Of a DNA stretch of 64,000 nt, positions 44,424-53,300 are shown piece after piece. The notes beneath the pieces are model-generated. The model searched no databases and had not been told where the DNA came from. It was given only the letters and a program-made list of their open reading frames with translations. Position numbers and translations under genes: made by a program. Positions within the stretch are counted from its first letter, which is position 1. The number at the start of each line of letters is the position of its first letter. Origin of the DNA: JACVRW01 sp963765135 (GTDB lineage Bacteria > Actinomycetota > Thermoleophilia > Solirubrobacterales > Thermoleophilaceae); the NCBI GenBank assembly GCA_963765135.1, contig CAVXUX010000008.1, positions 310,001 to 374,000 of the forward strand, given 5' to 3'.

Positions 44424-45419
44424 ATGGCGCACAGAGCCGCTCTTCGACGGCCACGGCCGGCGCATCTCCGACCTGAGGGTCTCGGTCACCGACCGCTGCA
44501 ACTTCCGCTGCCAGTACTGCATGCCGGCGGAGGGCCTGCCGTGGCTCGAGCGCACCGAGGTGCTCAGCTTCGAGGAGATCGAGCGCCTGGTGAGCGTGAT
44601 GGCGCCGATGGGCGTGTCGGACCTGCGCCTGACCGGCGGCGAGCCGCTGGTGCGGCGCGAGTTCCCGCGCCTCGTCGAGATGCTCGCCCGCGTGCCCGGC
44701 ATCGAGGACCTGTCGCTCACCACCAACGGCTACCTGCTCGAGCGCGACGCCGACGCGCTGGTCGAGGCGGGCATGACGCGCGTGAACGTCTCGATCGACT
44801 CGCTCCAGAAGGACCGCTTCTTCCAGATCACCCGCCGCGACTCGCTGCCCCAGGTGCTGCGTGGGCTCGAGGCGATCGCGCGGCACGAGAGCGTCCGGCC
44901 GATCAAGGTCAACGCCGTGGCGCTGCGCGGGTTCACCGAGGAGGAGGCGATCCCGTTCTCGGAGTTCGCCCGCTCGACCACTTCCAGGTTCGCTTCATCG
45001 AGTTCATGCCGCTCGACGGCGACCACGCATGGAGCGCCGACCAGGTGCTCACCGGCGAGGAGCTGCGCGAGATCATCCACGCGGTGCACCCGCTCGAGGA
45101 GGCGCCGCGCGAGCCGCACGCGACCGCGCGCGTGTTCCGCTTCGCCGACGGCCAGGGCGAGATCGGGTTCATCAACCCGGTCTCCGAGCCGTTCTGCGCC
45201 GACTGCAACCGGATCCGCCTGACCGCCGACGGCAAGCTGCGCACCTGCCTGTTCTCCCTGCACGAGACGGATCTGCGCGAGCCGCTGCGGGCGGGCGCCT
45301 CGGACGCGGAGCTCGAGTCGATCATCCGCGCGGCCGTCTGGCGCAAGGAGCTGAAGCACCGGGTGGGTGAGCCCGGGTTCCGGCAGCCGCCGCGGACCAT
45401 GTCCGCGATCGGTGGCTAG
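44424..45419 (+). CDS. moaA: GTP 3',8-cyclase MoaA (frame breaks after start and near 44980)
   Basis: About 331 residues, a radical-SAM enzyme for the first step of molybdenum cofactor synthesis. The SAM cluster motif is TDRCNFRCQYCMP (C-x3-C-x2-C), the second cluster is FCADCNRIRLTADGKLRTCL, and the C-terminus ends in the conserved Gly-Gly. LRLTGGEPLVRREFPRLVEM and MTRVNVSIDSLQKDRF are also typical. The promoter points to ATG 44424, but the conserved frame (RTEPLFDGHGRRISDLRV) is one base off from it, and a second shift near 44980 is needed (VRFIEFMPLDGD lies in another frame). No other molybdopterin gene is in the window. Confidence 0.92.
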   Translation: MAHRAALRRPRPAHLRPEGLGHRPLQLPLPVLHAGGGPAVARAHRGAQLRGDRAPGERDGADGRVGPAPDRRRAAGAARVPAPRRDARPRARHRGPVAHHQRLPARARRRRAGRGGHDARERLDRLAPEGPLLPDHPPRLAAPGAAWARGDRAARERPADQGQRRGAARVHRGGGDPVLGVRPLDHFQVRFIEFMPLDGDHAWSADQVLTGEELREIIHAVHPLEEAPREPHATARVFRFADGQGEIGFINPVSEPFCADCNRIRLTADGKLRTCLFSLHETDLREPLRAGASDAELESIIRAAVWRKELKHRVGEPGFRQPPRTMSAIGG

Positions 45420-45751
45420 GTACACGGTCACCGCGCGCGCGGGCGCGAAGGTCCGCAAGCAGCGTTTCGACCAGCTGGACGAGGCGCTCGGCGCGCTCGA
45501 GCGGATCGCGGCCGACCTCGCGGACGACGCCGACGCCCGCCCGGCCGGTGGCTTCTTGATCCGGCGCCTGGATCCGGTGCAGCAGGTGGTGGGACGAATC
45601 GAGCTGGCCGGCCCGGGGCGGCGTGCGCGCCGGCGTGGACGTGCGCGGCGACGGCTCGAGCGAGGCTTTCCTCGGGCGCGTGCGGCGCAGGCTGATCGAG
45701 CAGCAGGGCCGCGAGACGCCCTTCGACGCGCTGCGCCGGGTGCTCGCGTGA
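45412..45751 (+). CDS. Small conserved-looking protein after moaA (one frame break)
   Basis: About 113 residues. It starts GTG 45412 inside the moaA stop. The N-terminus (VARYTVTARAGAKVRKQRFDQLDEALGAL) is followed by a strand-rich part, and after a one-base correction near 45610 the end reads VDVRGDGSSEAFLGRVRRRL then TPFDALRRVL. The coupling to moaA and to the next gene suggests an operon. No family is recognised. Confidence 0.55.
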
Positions 45752-46038
45752 ACGCCCCCTGGCGCGTACCACTCCCGCGCGGCGCCGAGCCGCCCTTCCG
45801 GGTGTTCGTGAACGGCGTGCCGCAGGCGCAGGGCGCCGACTACGAGGTCGTCGGGGGTGAGCTGCACTTCCACAAGCCGCTCGAGAAGGAGCGCCTGGGG
45901 CTGGGCCGGTGGACCGCGATGTTCTTCGGGCTGTTCGGGTCGTACGGCAAGAACGACTCGGTCGACGTGCAGTACCGGCTCGCCGGCCGCGACGTCTCCG
46001 CCACTGGACTGGAGATCATCCCTCCCGACCAACCTTGA
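45748..46038 (+). CDS. Small protein, function unknown
   Basis: 96 residues starting at GTG 45748, overlapping the preceding stop by 4 bases. The sequence FRVFVNGVPQAQGADYEVVG and ELHFHKPLEKERLG suggests a small beta domain (prediction only), with a hydrophobic aromatic patch (RWTAMFFGLFGSYGKNDSVD). Its stop lies inside the palindrome that forms the metF promoter. No family recognised. Confidence 0.6.
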   Translation: MNAPWRVPLPRGAEPPFRVFVNGVPQAQGADYEVVGGELHFHKPLEKERLGLGRWTAMFFGLFGSYGKNDSVDVQYRLAGRDVSATGLEIIPPDQP

Positions 46039-46063
46039 CACACTCGTGTCAAGGTTCTACTCT
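46031..46063 (+). promoter_or_regulatory. metF promoter with overlapping palindromic operator
   Basis: A perfect palindrome, AACCTTGACAC (46031-46041), spacer ACTC, GTGTCAAGGTT (46046-46056), contains a consensus -35 TTGACA at 46035-46040. Exactly 17 bases later is TACTCT at 46058-46063, and 6 bases after that the metF ATG at 46070. The dyad covers the -35 and most of the spacer, an ideal repressor site; the RNA could also fold as a hairpin ending the upstream operon. Confidence 0.65.
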
Positions 46064-46069
46064 GCCCGC

Positions 46070-46966
46070 ATGCGCATCGCCGACATCCTCGACGACAGGC
46101 GGCCCGTCTTCTCGTTCGAGTTCTTCCCGCCCAAGACCGAGGAGGGGCAGCGCACGCTCGGCGTGACGCTCGGGCAGCTTCAGGACGACCGGCCCGACTT
46201 CGTCTCGATGACCTACGGCGCCGGCGGCACGACCCGCAACGCCACCGTCGAGCTGACCAAGTGGATCAAGCAGGACCTCGGCATCGAGGCGATGGCGCAC
46301 CTGTCGTGCGTCGGCGAGCCCACCGAGCGCCTGGTCGAGATCCTGTCGCAGATTCAGGAGTCGGGGGTCGAGAACGTGCTGGCGCTGCGCGGCGATCCTC
46401 CGCGCGGCGAGACCGAGTGGACCCCGCACCCGGGCGGGCTCAGCTACTCGGTCGAGCTGATCCGGCTGATCGCCGAGCGCTTCGACTTCTGCGTCGGCGC
46501 CGCCTGCTTCCCGGAGATCCACCCGGACGCGCCCAACCGCGACAGCGACCTGCGCTACGCGCGCGAGAAGCAGGAGGCGGGCGCGGCGTTCCTGGTCACG
46601 CAGCTGTTCTTCGACAACGAGCTGTACTTCGACTTCGTGGAGCAGGCACGCGGGGTGGGCATCACCGTGCCGATCGTGCCGGGGATCATGCCGATCACCA
46701 ACTACGGCCAGATCAAGCGTTTCACCGAGATGTGCGGCGCCTCGATTCCGGCCGAGCTCGAGCGCGAGTTGAATGGGCGCGCCGACGACCCGGAAGCGGT
46801 TGCAGAGCTCGGCGTCGCTTACGCGACGCTCCAGTGCTCCGATCTCCTGGCGCGAGGCGCGCCCGGGATCCACTTCTACACGCTCAACCGCTCACCCGCA
46901 ACACGCTCGATCCTGGCGGCACTGCGCGCGGCGCATCCCTGGACGCGGGCCGGCGCGCCGGTGTAG
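46070..46966 (+). CDS. metF: 5,10-methylenetetrahydrofolate reductase
   Basis: 298 residues, complete. It reduces methylene-THF to methyl-THF for methionine synthesis, with FAD. Motifs: FSFEFFPPKTEEGQ (catalytic Glu), DFVSMTYGAGGTTRN, AHLSCVGEPTE, NVLALRGDPPRGE, GAACFPEIHPDAPN, FLVTQLFFDNELYFDF and VPIVPGIMPITNYGQIKRF. Transcription is probably leaderless from the promoter just upstream, which carries a palindromic operator, so the gene is likely repressed by a dimeric regulator. Confidence 0.95.
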   Translation: MRIADILDDRRPVFSFEFFPPKTEEGQRTLGVTLGQLQDDRPDFVSMTYGAGGTTRNATVELTKWIKQDLGIEAMAHLSCVGEPTERLVEILSQIQESGVENVLALRGDPPRGETEWTPHPGGLSYSVELIRLIAERFDFCVGAACFPEIHPDAPNRDSDLRYAREKQEAGAAFLVTQLFFDNELYFDFVEQARGVGITVPIVPGIMPITNYGQIKRFTEMCGASIPAELERELNGRADDPEAVAELGVAYATLQCSDLLARGAPGIHFYTLNRSPATRSILAALRAAHPWTRAGAPV

Positions 46967-47793
46967 TGAGCAGCCCGATCGATCCTGACTCATTCAACGC
47001 CTTCGAGGCGGCGGGTTGGGAGCGAAAGGCGGCGGGGTACGACCGTTTCTTCGGGGGCATCACCAGCCGCATGATCGACCCACTACTCGACGCGGCCGGG
47101 GTCGCCTCCGGCCGACGGGCACTGGACGTAGCCACGGGCCCGGGGTATGTGGCGGCGCGAGCCGCCGAGCGCGGTGCGGAGGTGGTGGGCGTCGACGTCG
47201 CGGCTGCGATGGTCGCTCTGGCAAGCGAGCGCCACCCCGGTCTGGACTTCCGGCGGGCCGATGCCCACGACCTGCCGTTTGCCGATGCGTCATTCGATGC
47301 TGTGGTGGCGAACTTCCTCGTGTTGCACCTTGGACGGCCGGAGGCAGCCGTCGCGGAGTTCGCACGGGTGCTCGCGCCGGGAGGCCGGCTTGCGCTCACG
47401 GCCTGGGACCTGCCGACCGAGGCGCGCTTCCTCGGAGTCTTCCTCGACGCCGTCGCGGCTGTCGGGGCGAGCCCACCCGAGGAGATCCCACCGGGGCCGG
47501 ACTTCTTTCGCTTCTCACGCGAGCCGGAGTTCGCCGCGTTGCTCTGTGACGTGGGCTTGGAAGACGTCAGCGTCCGCACGATCGCGTTCAGCCACACGGT
47601 CTCCTCGCCCGACGAGCTCTGGGAGGGTCTGCTCGGTGGAACGGTGCGAACATCCGCCTTGATCCAGGGCCAGTCGCAGGAGGACCAGCGACGGATCCGG
47701 GCGGCCTTCGATCAGCTGGTCGAGGACTACCGGCAAGGAACCGCGCTGGAGCTCCCGGTCTCGGTCAAGCTCGCCGCGGGCTCGACGCGCTAG
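46966..47793 (+). CDS. Class I SAM-dependent methyltransferase (UbiE/MenG-like)
   Basis: 275 residues. Methyltransferase_11-type motifs: ALDVATGPGYVAARAAERGA (motif I), VVGVDVAAAMVALASE, ADAHDLPFADASFDAVVANF and RVLAPGGRLALTAW. The GTG at 46966 shares one base with the metF stop, so the two are co-translated. The base composition of this gene is slightly less extreme than that of its neighbours. Substrate unknown; pairing with metF may only reflect methyl-group supply. It converges on the MBL gene with a 4-base overlap. Confidence 0.85.
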   Translation: MSSPIDPDSFNAFEAAGWERKAAGYDRFFGGITSRMIDPLLDAAGVASGRRALDVATGPGYVAARAAERGAEVVGVDVAAAMVALASERHPGLDFRRADAHDLPFADASFDAVVANFLVLHLGRPEAAVAEFARVLAPGGRLALTAWDLPTEARFLGVFLDAVAAVGASPPEEIPPGPDFFRFSREPEFAALLCDVGLEDVSVRTIAFSHTVSSPDELWEGLLGGTVRTSALIQGQSQEDQRRIRAAFDQLVEDYRQGTALELPVSVKLAAGSTR

Positions 47794-48785
47794 GCAGCCG
47801 CCCAGAGCGCGGGCTCGCTGTCCTCGACCGCACCCGCCTCACCGAGGCGCTCCAGGTGGCGCAGGTAGCAGAGCGTCTCGGTCAGTCCCCAGTTGAGCAT
47901 CATGCCGGTGGGCATCTCGGAGTCGAGCATGTCCGGCACGATCTCGTAGGGGGTGCGCGGCCCGCTCGAGATCGCCTGGCGCACCCGCTCGACGCGCTCG
48001 TGGACCGCCCGCCGGTTCGCCTCGATGAGCGAGTGGGCCTCCCGCACCGGCCGGCCGTGGCCGGCCAGCACCAGCTGCACGTCCAGCTCGTCGACCACGT
48101 CGAGGCTCGCCAGGAACTCCCCGGCCGGGTCGGGCGAGTAGCCGTAGTCGTAATAGAGCGAGACCCTGCCGAGCAGGTGGTCGCCCGATAGCAGCAGCCC
48201 GCGCTCGGGCTGGTGCAGCACCACGTGCGAGGGCGCGTGGCCGGGCGTCTCGTAGACGTTCCATACGCCCAGGTCGGTGTCCACGGTCACGTCCGGCACG
48301 AGCTCGCGGTCCGGCATGACGATCTCGGCGATGCCAAAGCCCTGGCCGCGCCGCGCCTCACGCGCCTCGTCCACCAGCTGCGCCGGCACGCCGCTCTGGC
48401 GGGCCACCTCGAAGCGGCGCTCGAACGCGCGCTCCGGGTCCTGCGCCGCCTTGGTCATGTGGGCGTGGTTGGGGTGCATCCACAGCTCGCACCCCGACCG
48501 CTCGATGATCGGCGCGGCCAGGCCGTAGTGGTCCGAGTGCGCGTGGGTGCACACCAGCAGGCGCACGTGCTCGATCCCCATCCCAGCCTGGTCGAGCGCG
48601 CGCTCGAGCTGGCGCATCGCGCCCGGCTCGTGCAGGCCGGTGTCGACCAACACGACGCCGCCGAACGCGGCGATCGCGAACGCGTTCACGTGCGGCACGC
48701 CCGGCCACGGCAGCGGCAGGCGCAACCGCCACAGGCCCGGCAGGACGCGATCGGCGCGCGACAGCTCGCGCTTGCGCGTGGTCAC
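47790..48785 (-). CDS. Metallo-beta-lactamase-fold hydrolase
   Basis: 331 residues. The MBL metal motif is LVCTHAHSDHYGLAAPI (HxHxDH), with further ligands in ETPGHAPSHVVLH (His), LLLSGDHLLG (Asp) and LVLAGHGRPV (His). The C-terminal helical region (RRAVHERVERVRQAI, NWGLTETLCYLRHLERLG) is typical of the LACTB2/RNase-like and thioesterase-like MBL groups. GTG 48785 overlaps the stop of the FAD-linked oxidase gene by 4 bases. Together they may process a lipid- or CoA-like product (inference). Confidence 0.85.
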   Translation of the reverse strand: MTTRKRELSRADRVLPGLWRLRLPLPWPGVPHVNAFAIAAFGGVVLVDTGLHEPGAMRQLERALDQAGMGIEHVRLLVCTHAHSDHYGLAAPIIERSGCELWMHPNHAHMTKAAQDPERAFERRFEVARQSGVPAQLVDEAREARRGQGFGIAEIVMPDRELVPDVTVDTDLGVWNVYETPGHAPSHVVLHQPERGLLLSGDHLLGRVSLYYDYGYSPDPAGEFLASLDVVDELDVQLVLAGHGRPVREAHSLIEANRRAVHERVERVRQAISSGPRTPYEIVPDMLDSEMPTGMMLNWGLTETLCYLRHLERLGEAGAVEDSEPALWAAA

Positions 48786-50339
48786 GCGTCCACCAGCACG
48801 CCCGGGTTGAGGATGCCCTGCGGGTCGACCGCCGCCTTGGCGGCCCGCAGCGCGGCGGCGAACGGCTCCGGACGCTGGCGGTCGTACCAGGGGCGATGGT
48901 CGCGGCCGACGGCGTGGTGGTGGGTGATCGTGCCACCGGCCGCCGCGATCGCCTCGGAGGCGGCCGCCTTGACCTCGTCCCATTGCTCGAGCTCGGAACC
49001 GCGGCGCGCCGGCGCCAGCACCGTGAAGTAGGGCGCCGCGCCGTCCGGGTAGGCGTGGGTGATGCGGCAGGTCAGGCGCGCTCCCGGACCGAGCGCGGCC
49101 GCCGCGCTCCAGGCGCACCTCGGACACGAAGGCCTCGAAGCGATCCCAGGTGATCGCGGTCTCGAAGGTCTCCGCGAGGATGCCCGCCGCGATCAGGTTG
49201 TCGCGCAGGTAGGGGGCGCGCAGGAAGGCGTCGCGCCAGGCGCCCTCGCCTCCTCCTCGGCGGCGGGCCTCGCCGCCGAAGTCGCCGCACAGCTCTTCGG
49301 CGCGGGCCATCCAGGGCTCGACGTCGTGGTCGGACGACTCGAAGCCCAGCACCAGCAGCGCGCCGCCGTCCTGGGCGGCGCCGGTGAGCGCCGCCTCCTC
49401 GGGGTCGAGCAGGCGGCAGTTCGACGGGTGGAGGCCCGACTGCGCCAGCGCGCGGACGGCGTCGGCCCCGTGCTCGAAGTCCTCGAACCGCACACCGGCC
49501 GAGGCCTTGAAGCGAGGCGCCTCCTGCACGCGCACCCATGCCTCGGTGATCACGCCGAGGATCCCCTCCGACCCGATCAGCATCCGATCCGGGCTGGGGC
49601 CGGCGCCCGAGCCCGGCAGGCGGCGGCTCTCCCAGACGCCGCTGGGGGTGAGCGCCCGGATCGACTCGACGAAGTCGTCGATGTGGGTCTGCAGCGTGGC
49701 GAAGTGGCCGCCCGCGCGAGTGGCGATCCAGCCGCCGAGCGTCGAGTACTCGAACGACTGGGGGTAGTGACGCAGCGTCAGCCCGCGCGCCTTGAGCTGC
49801 TCCTCCAGACCGGGCCCGGTCGCGCCCGCCTGGATGCGTGCCGCGCGCGAGATCTCGTCGACCTCGAGCACCTGGTCGAGCCGGCCGAGGTCGATCGTGA
49901 CGGCGGCCGCCTGCGGGACGCGCGGCTCCACGCCGCCGACGACGCTGGTCCCGCCGCCGAACGGGATCGCGGCGGCGCCGACGTCCGCACACCAGTCGAG
50001 CACCCGCTCGAGGTCGGCCTCGTCGGCGGGGAACGCCACCACGTCTGGTGGGTGGTCGAAGCGGCCACGCAGCGCGCGGACGAGGTCGCGGTAGGCCTTG
50101 CCGTAGGCGTGGGTGGCGCGCTCGTAGGGGTCTGTGCTGCAGATCGGCTCGAGCGCGCTGGGCGGCTCGATGCGCGGCGGCGGAAGCTCCAAGTCCTCCA
50201 GCCGTGGCGGGTGCTCGTAGTCCGCCGGCCCGAAGCCGAGATGCTCGCGGGCGCCGAGCCCGATCTGCTCGGCCTCCTCCCGCGACGCCTGCCCGTTCTC
50301 GTAGCCCCACCCCCAGAGCTTGCGCCGCCGCTGCAACAT
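48782..50339 (-). CDS. FAD-linked oxidase, alkyldihydroxyacetonephosphate synthase (AGPS)-like (one frame break)
   Basis: About 519 residues of the VAO/PCMH flavoprotein family. FAD-binding segments: VVAFPADEADLERVLDWCAD, AIPFGGGTSVVGGVEP, and HYPQSFEYSTLGGWIATRAGG, the last very like the AGPS substrate/FAD site; MLIGSEGILGVITEAW follows. Near 49085 a one-base correction links to the C-terminal part (GGTITHHHAVGRDHRPWY, with the His run and Tyr used by AGPS, then DPQGILNPGVL). AGPS makes ether lipids in eukaryotes; bacterial members are common and mostly untested. The ATG at 50339 is the most likely start. Confidence 0.85.
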
Positions 50340-50365
50340 TGCAGCGAACCCTCGCACGTCGGCGT

Positions 50366-50371
50366 TACCCT
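50366..50371 (+). promoter_or_regulatory. Probable -10 element of the 2-oxoglutarate dehydrogenase fusion gene
   Basis: TACCCT ending 10 bases before ATG 50382. It lies in the 42-base gap between this gene and the divergent AGPS-like gene. Confidence 0.45.
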
Positions 50372-50381
50372 TGACCTTCGG

Positions 50382-53300
50382 ATGGCCACTCGCGCGACGA
50401 CCGTGCAAATCAGCATGCCCCAGATGGGCGAATCGGTCACCGAGGGCACAGTCCTCGGCTGGCTGAAGCAGGTCGGCGATCGCGTGGAGGCCGACGAGCC
50501 GCTCGTGGAGGTGTCCACCGACAAGGTCGACGCCGAGGTGCCGGCCCCCGCCTCCGGCACGCTGATCAAGATCCTGGCCGAGCCGGACTCGACCGTGGAG
50601 GTGGGCGCGATCCTCGGCGAGATCGAGGTGGGCGACAACGGCGCGGCGCCCGCGGCGGAAGGGCCACCGCAGGCGGAGGCGCCTCCGGAAGCGGAGGCGG
50701 AGGCTGCCGAGGAGCCGGCCGAGCAGGCGCCACCCGCCGAAGAAGCGCCCCCGGAGACGGCCGATGCCGAGCTCGTCGACGTCGCCTTCCCCGAGATGGG
50801 CGACTCCGTCGCCGAGGGCACCGTGCTCGAGTGGCGCGTCGCGGTCGGGGACACCGTCGCCGTCGACGATCCGCTGGTTGAGATCTCGACCGACAAGGTC
50901 GACGCCGACATGCCTTCGCCGGTCGCCGGCACGATCGCCGAGATCCTGGTCGAGCCGGACACGACAGTCGCCGTCGGCACCGTGCTCCTGCGGATCGCAG
51001 CGGGCGCAGGGGCGCCCGCGAAGCCGCCGCGAGCCCGAGGAGCCCGCCCCCGCCCCCGTTACGGCCGGCAACGGCGCCGCCAACGCCACGCCCGTGGCCG
51101 CACGCGTGGCGAGCGCCCATGGCCTCGACGTCGACTCGATCACCGGCACCGGGCCCCGCGGGAGGGTCACCAAGGAGGACGTCCTCGCCGCGATCGAGGA
51201 CGGCCCGGCACCCGCCGCCGGGCCCGAGCTCAAGCCGATCCGCGGCCCGGCCGCCACGCTCGCGCGGTTCATGGACGAGAGCCGCTCGATCCCCACCGCC
51301 ACCAGCTTCCGCACCCTCCAGGTGGACGTGCTCGATGCCCGCCGCCGCGAGCTCAAGGACGCCGGCCGCAAGCTGAGCTTCACCCACCTGATCGCCTGGG
51401 CGGTGGTCCAGGCCGCGCGCGACATGCCGGTGATGGGCAACTCCTACACCGAGCAGGACGGCAAGCCCCAGCGCGTCGTGCCGGCCGCGATCAGCCTCGG
51501 CCTCGCCGTGGACGTGGAGCGCAAGGACGGCACCCGCTCGCTGGTGGTCCCCGTGCTCGCCAACGCCAGCGAGCTCGGCTTCGCGGACTTCGTGGCCAGG
51601 TACGACGAGCTGGTCGCCGGCGCCCGCGACAACACGCTCTCGCCCGACGCCTACTCCGGCGCCAACATCAGCCTCACCAACCCCGGCGGCATCGGCACCG
51701 TGGCCAGCGTGCCGCGGCTGATGCCCGGGCAGGGGACGATCGTCGCCACCGGCGCGATCGGCTATCCGCCCGGCCTCACCGCGGTCACCCCCGAGGCGCT
51801 GAAGGAGCTGGGCGTCCAGAAGGTCATGACGATGACCTCGACCTACGACCACCGGGTGATCCAGGGCGCCGAGTCGGGCGCCTTCCTGCGCCGAGTCGAC
51901 CAGCTGCTCCAGGGCGAGGACGGCTTCTACGAAGGCGTGCTCGAAGCGCTCGGCCTGGACGCCGTCGTCACCGGCGCCGACGGCCCGACCCCGGTGACCG
52001 CCGCCGAGCCCGTGCCGGCCGCCGCCACGCCCGCCGCGGCGGCGGTCGCGGACGAGGCGCTGCTCCAGGCGGTCCAGGCCGCCACCAGCCTCGTCAAGGC
52101 ACACCGCATGCACGGCCACCTCGCGGCGCAGCTCGACCCGCTCGGCTCCGAGCCGGTCGGCGATCCGGCGCTCGACCCCGCCACCGTGCACCTGACCGAC
52201 GCCCTGATGCGGCGCATCCCGGCCTCGGTGCTGCGCGTGGCGGTCCCGGGCGACACGTTCGCGGATGCCCTGCCGCGCCTGCGCGAGGTCTACACCGGCA
52301 CGATCGCCTACGAGATCGAGCACATCTCCGAGCACGAGCAGCGCGTCTGGCTGCGCCAGGCGATCGAATGCGGCGCCTACCGCAAGCCGCTCAGCGCCGA
52401 GGAGCAGCGCGTGCTGCTCGAGCGCCTGTCGGCGGTCGAGGCGCTCGAGACCTACCTCCACAAGGCCTTCCTCGGGAAGAAGCAGTTCTCGATCGAGGGC
52501 CTCGACTCGCTCGTGCCGATGCTCGACCAGGCGATCGAGCTGGCCTCCGGCGCGGGCGCGCGCGAGGTCGTGCTCGGGATGGCGCACCGCGGCCGCCTCA
52601 ACGTGCTCGCGCACAACGTCTGCCGACCGTACGAGTCGATCCTGGTGGAGTTCGAGGGCGAGCAGACGCTGTCGATCGACACGGCCGCCCCCGAGGGCGG
52701 AACCGGCGACGTGAAGTACCACTACGGCGCGTCGGGCACCTACAGGACACGCTCCGGGCGCGGCGTGACCGTGACGATGTCGCCCAACCCGAGCCACCTC
52801 GAGTACGTCAACCCCGTGATCGAGGGCCGCTCGCGGGCCGACCAGACGATCCGCAAGGCGCGCGAGCTCGCCCACGACCCCAACGCCGTGCTGCCGGTGC
52901 TGATCCACGGCGACGCGGCCTTCCCCGGCCAGGGCATCGTCGCCGAGACGCTCAACCTGCAGGCGCTCGAGGGCTACTCGACCGGCGGCACGCTGCACGT
53001 GATCGCCAACAACCAGCTCGGCTTCACCACCGACCCGAGCGAGAGCCGCTCGACGCGCTACGCGTCGGATCTCGCAAAGGGCTTCGACATCCCGATCATC
53101 CGCGTCAACGCCGACGACGTGGAGGCGTGCATCTCGGCGGTGCGCCTGGCCCACGGCTTCCGGCAGACGTTCAACCGCGACGCGCTGATCGACCTGATCG
53201 GCTACCGCCGCTTCGGCCACAACGAGACCGACGAGCCGGCCTACACGCAGCCGTTGATGTACGAGCGGATCAAGAAGCACCCGCCGGTGCGCCAGCGCTA

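Noticed and set aside
46031..46056. SAM riboswitch upstream of metF
   Set aside because: The space between the -10 and the ATG is 6 bases, so there is no leader RNA that could fold into a riboswitch.
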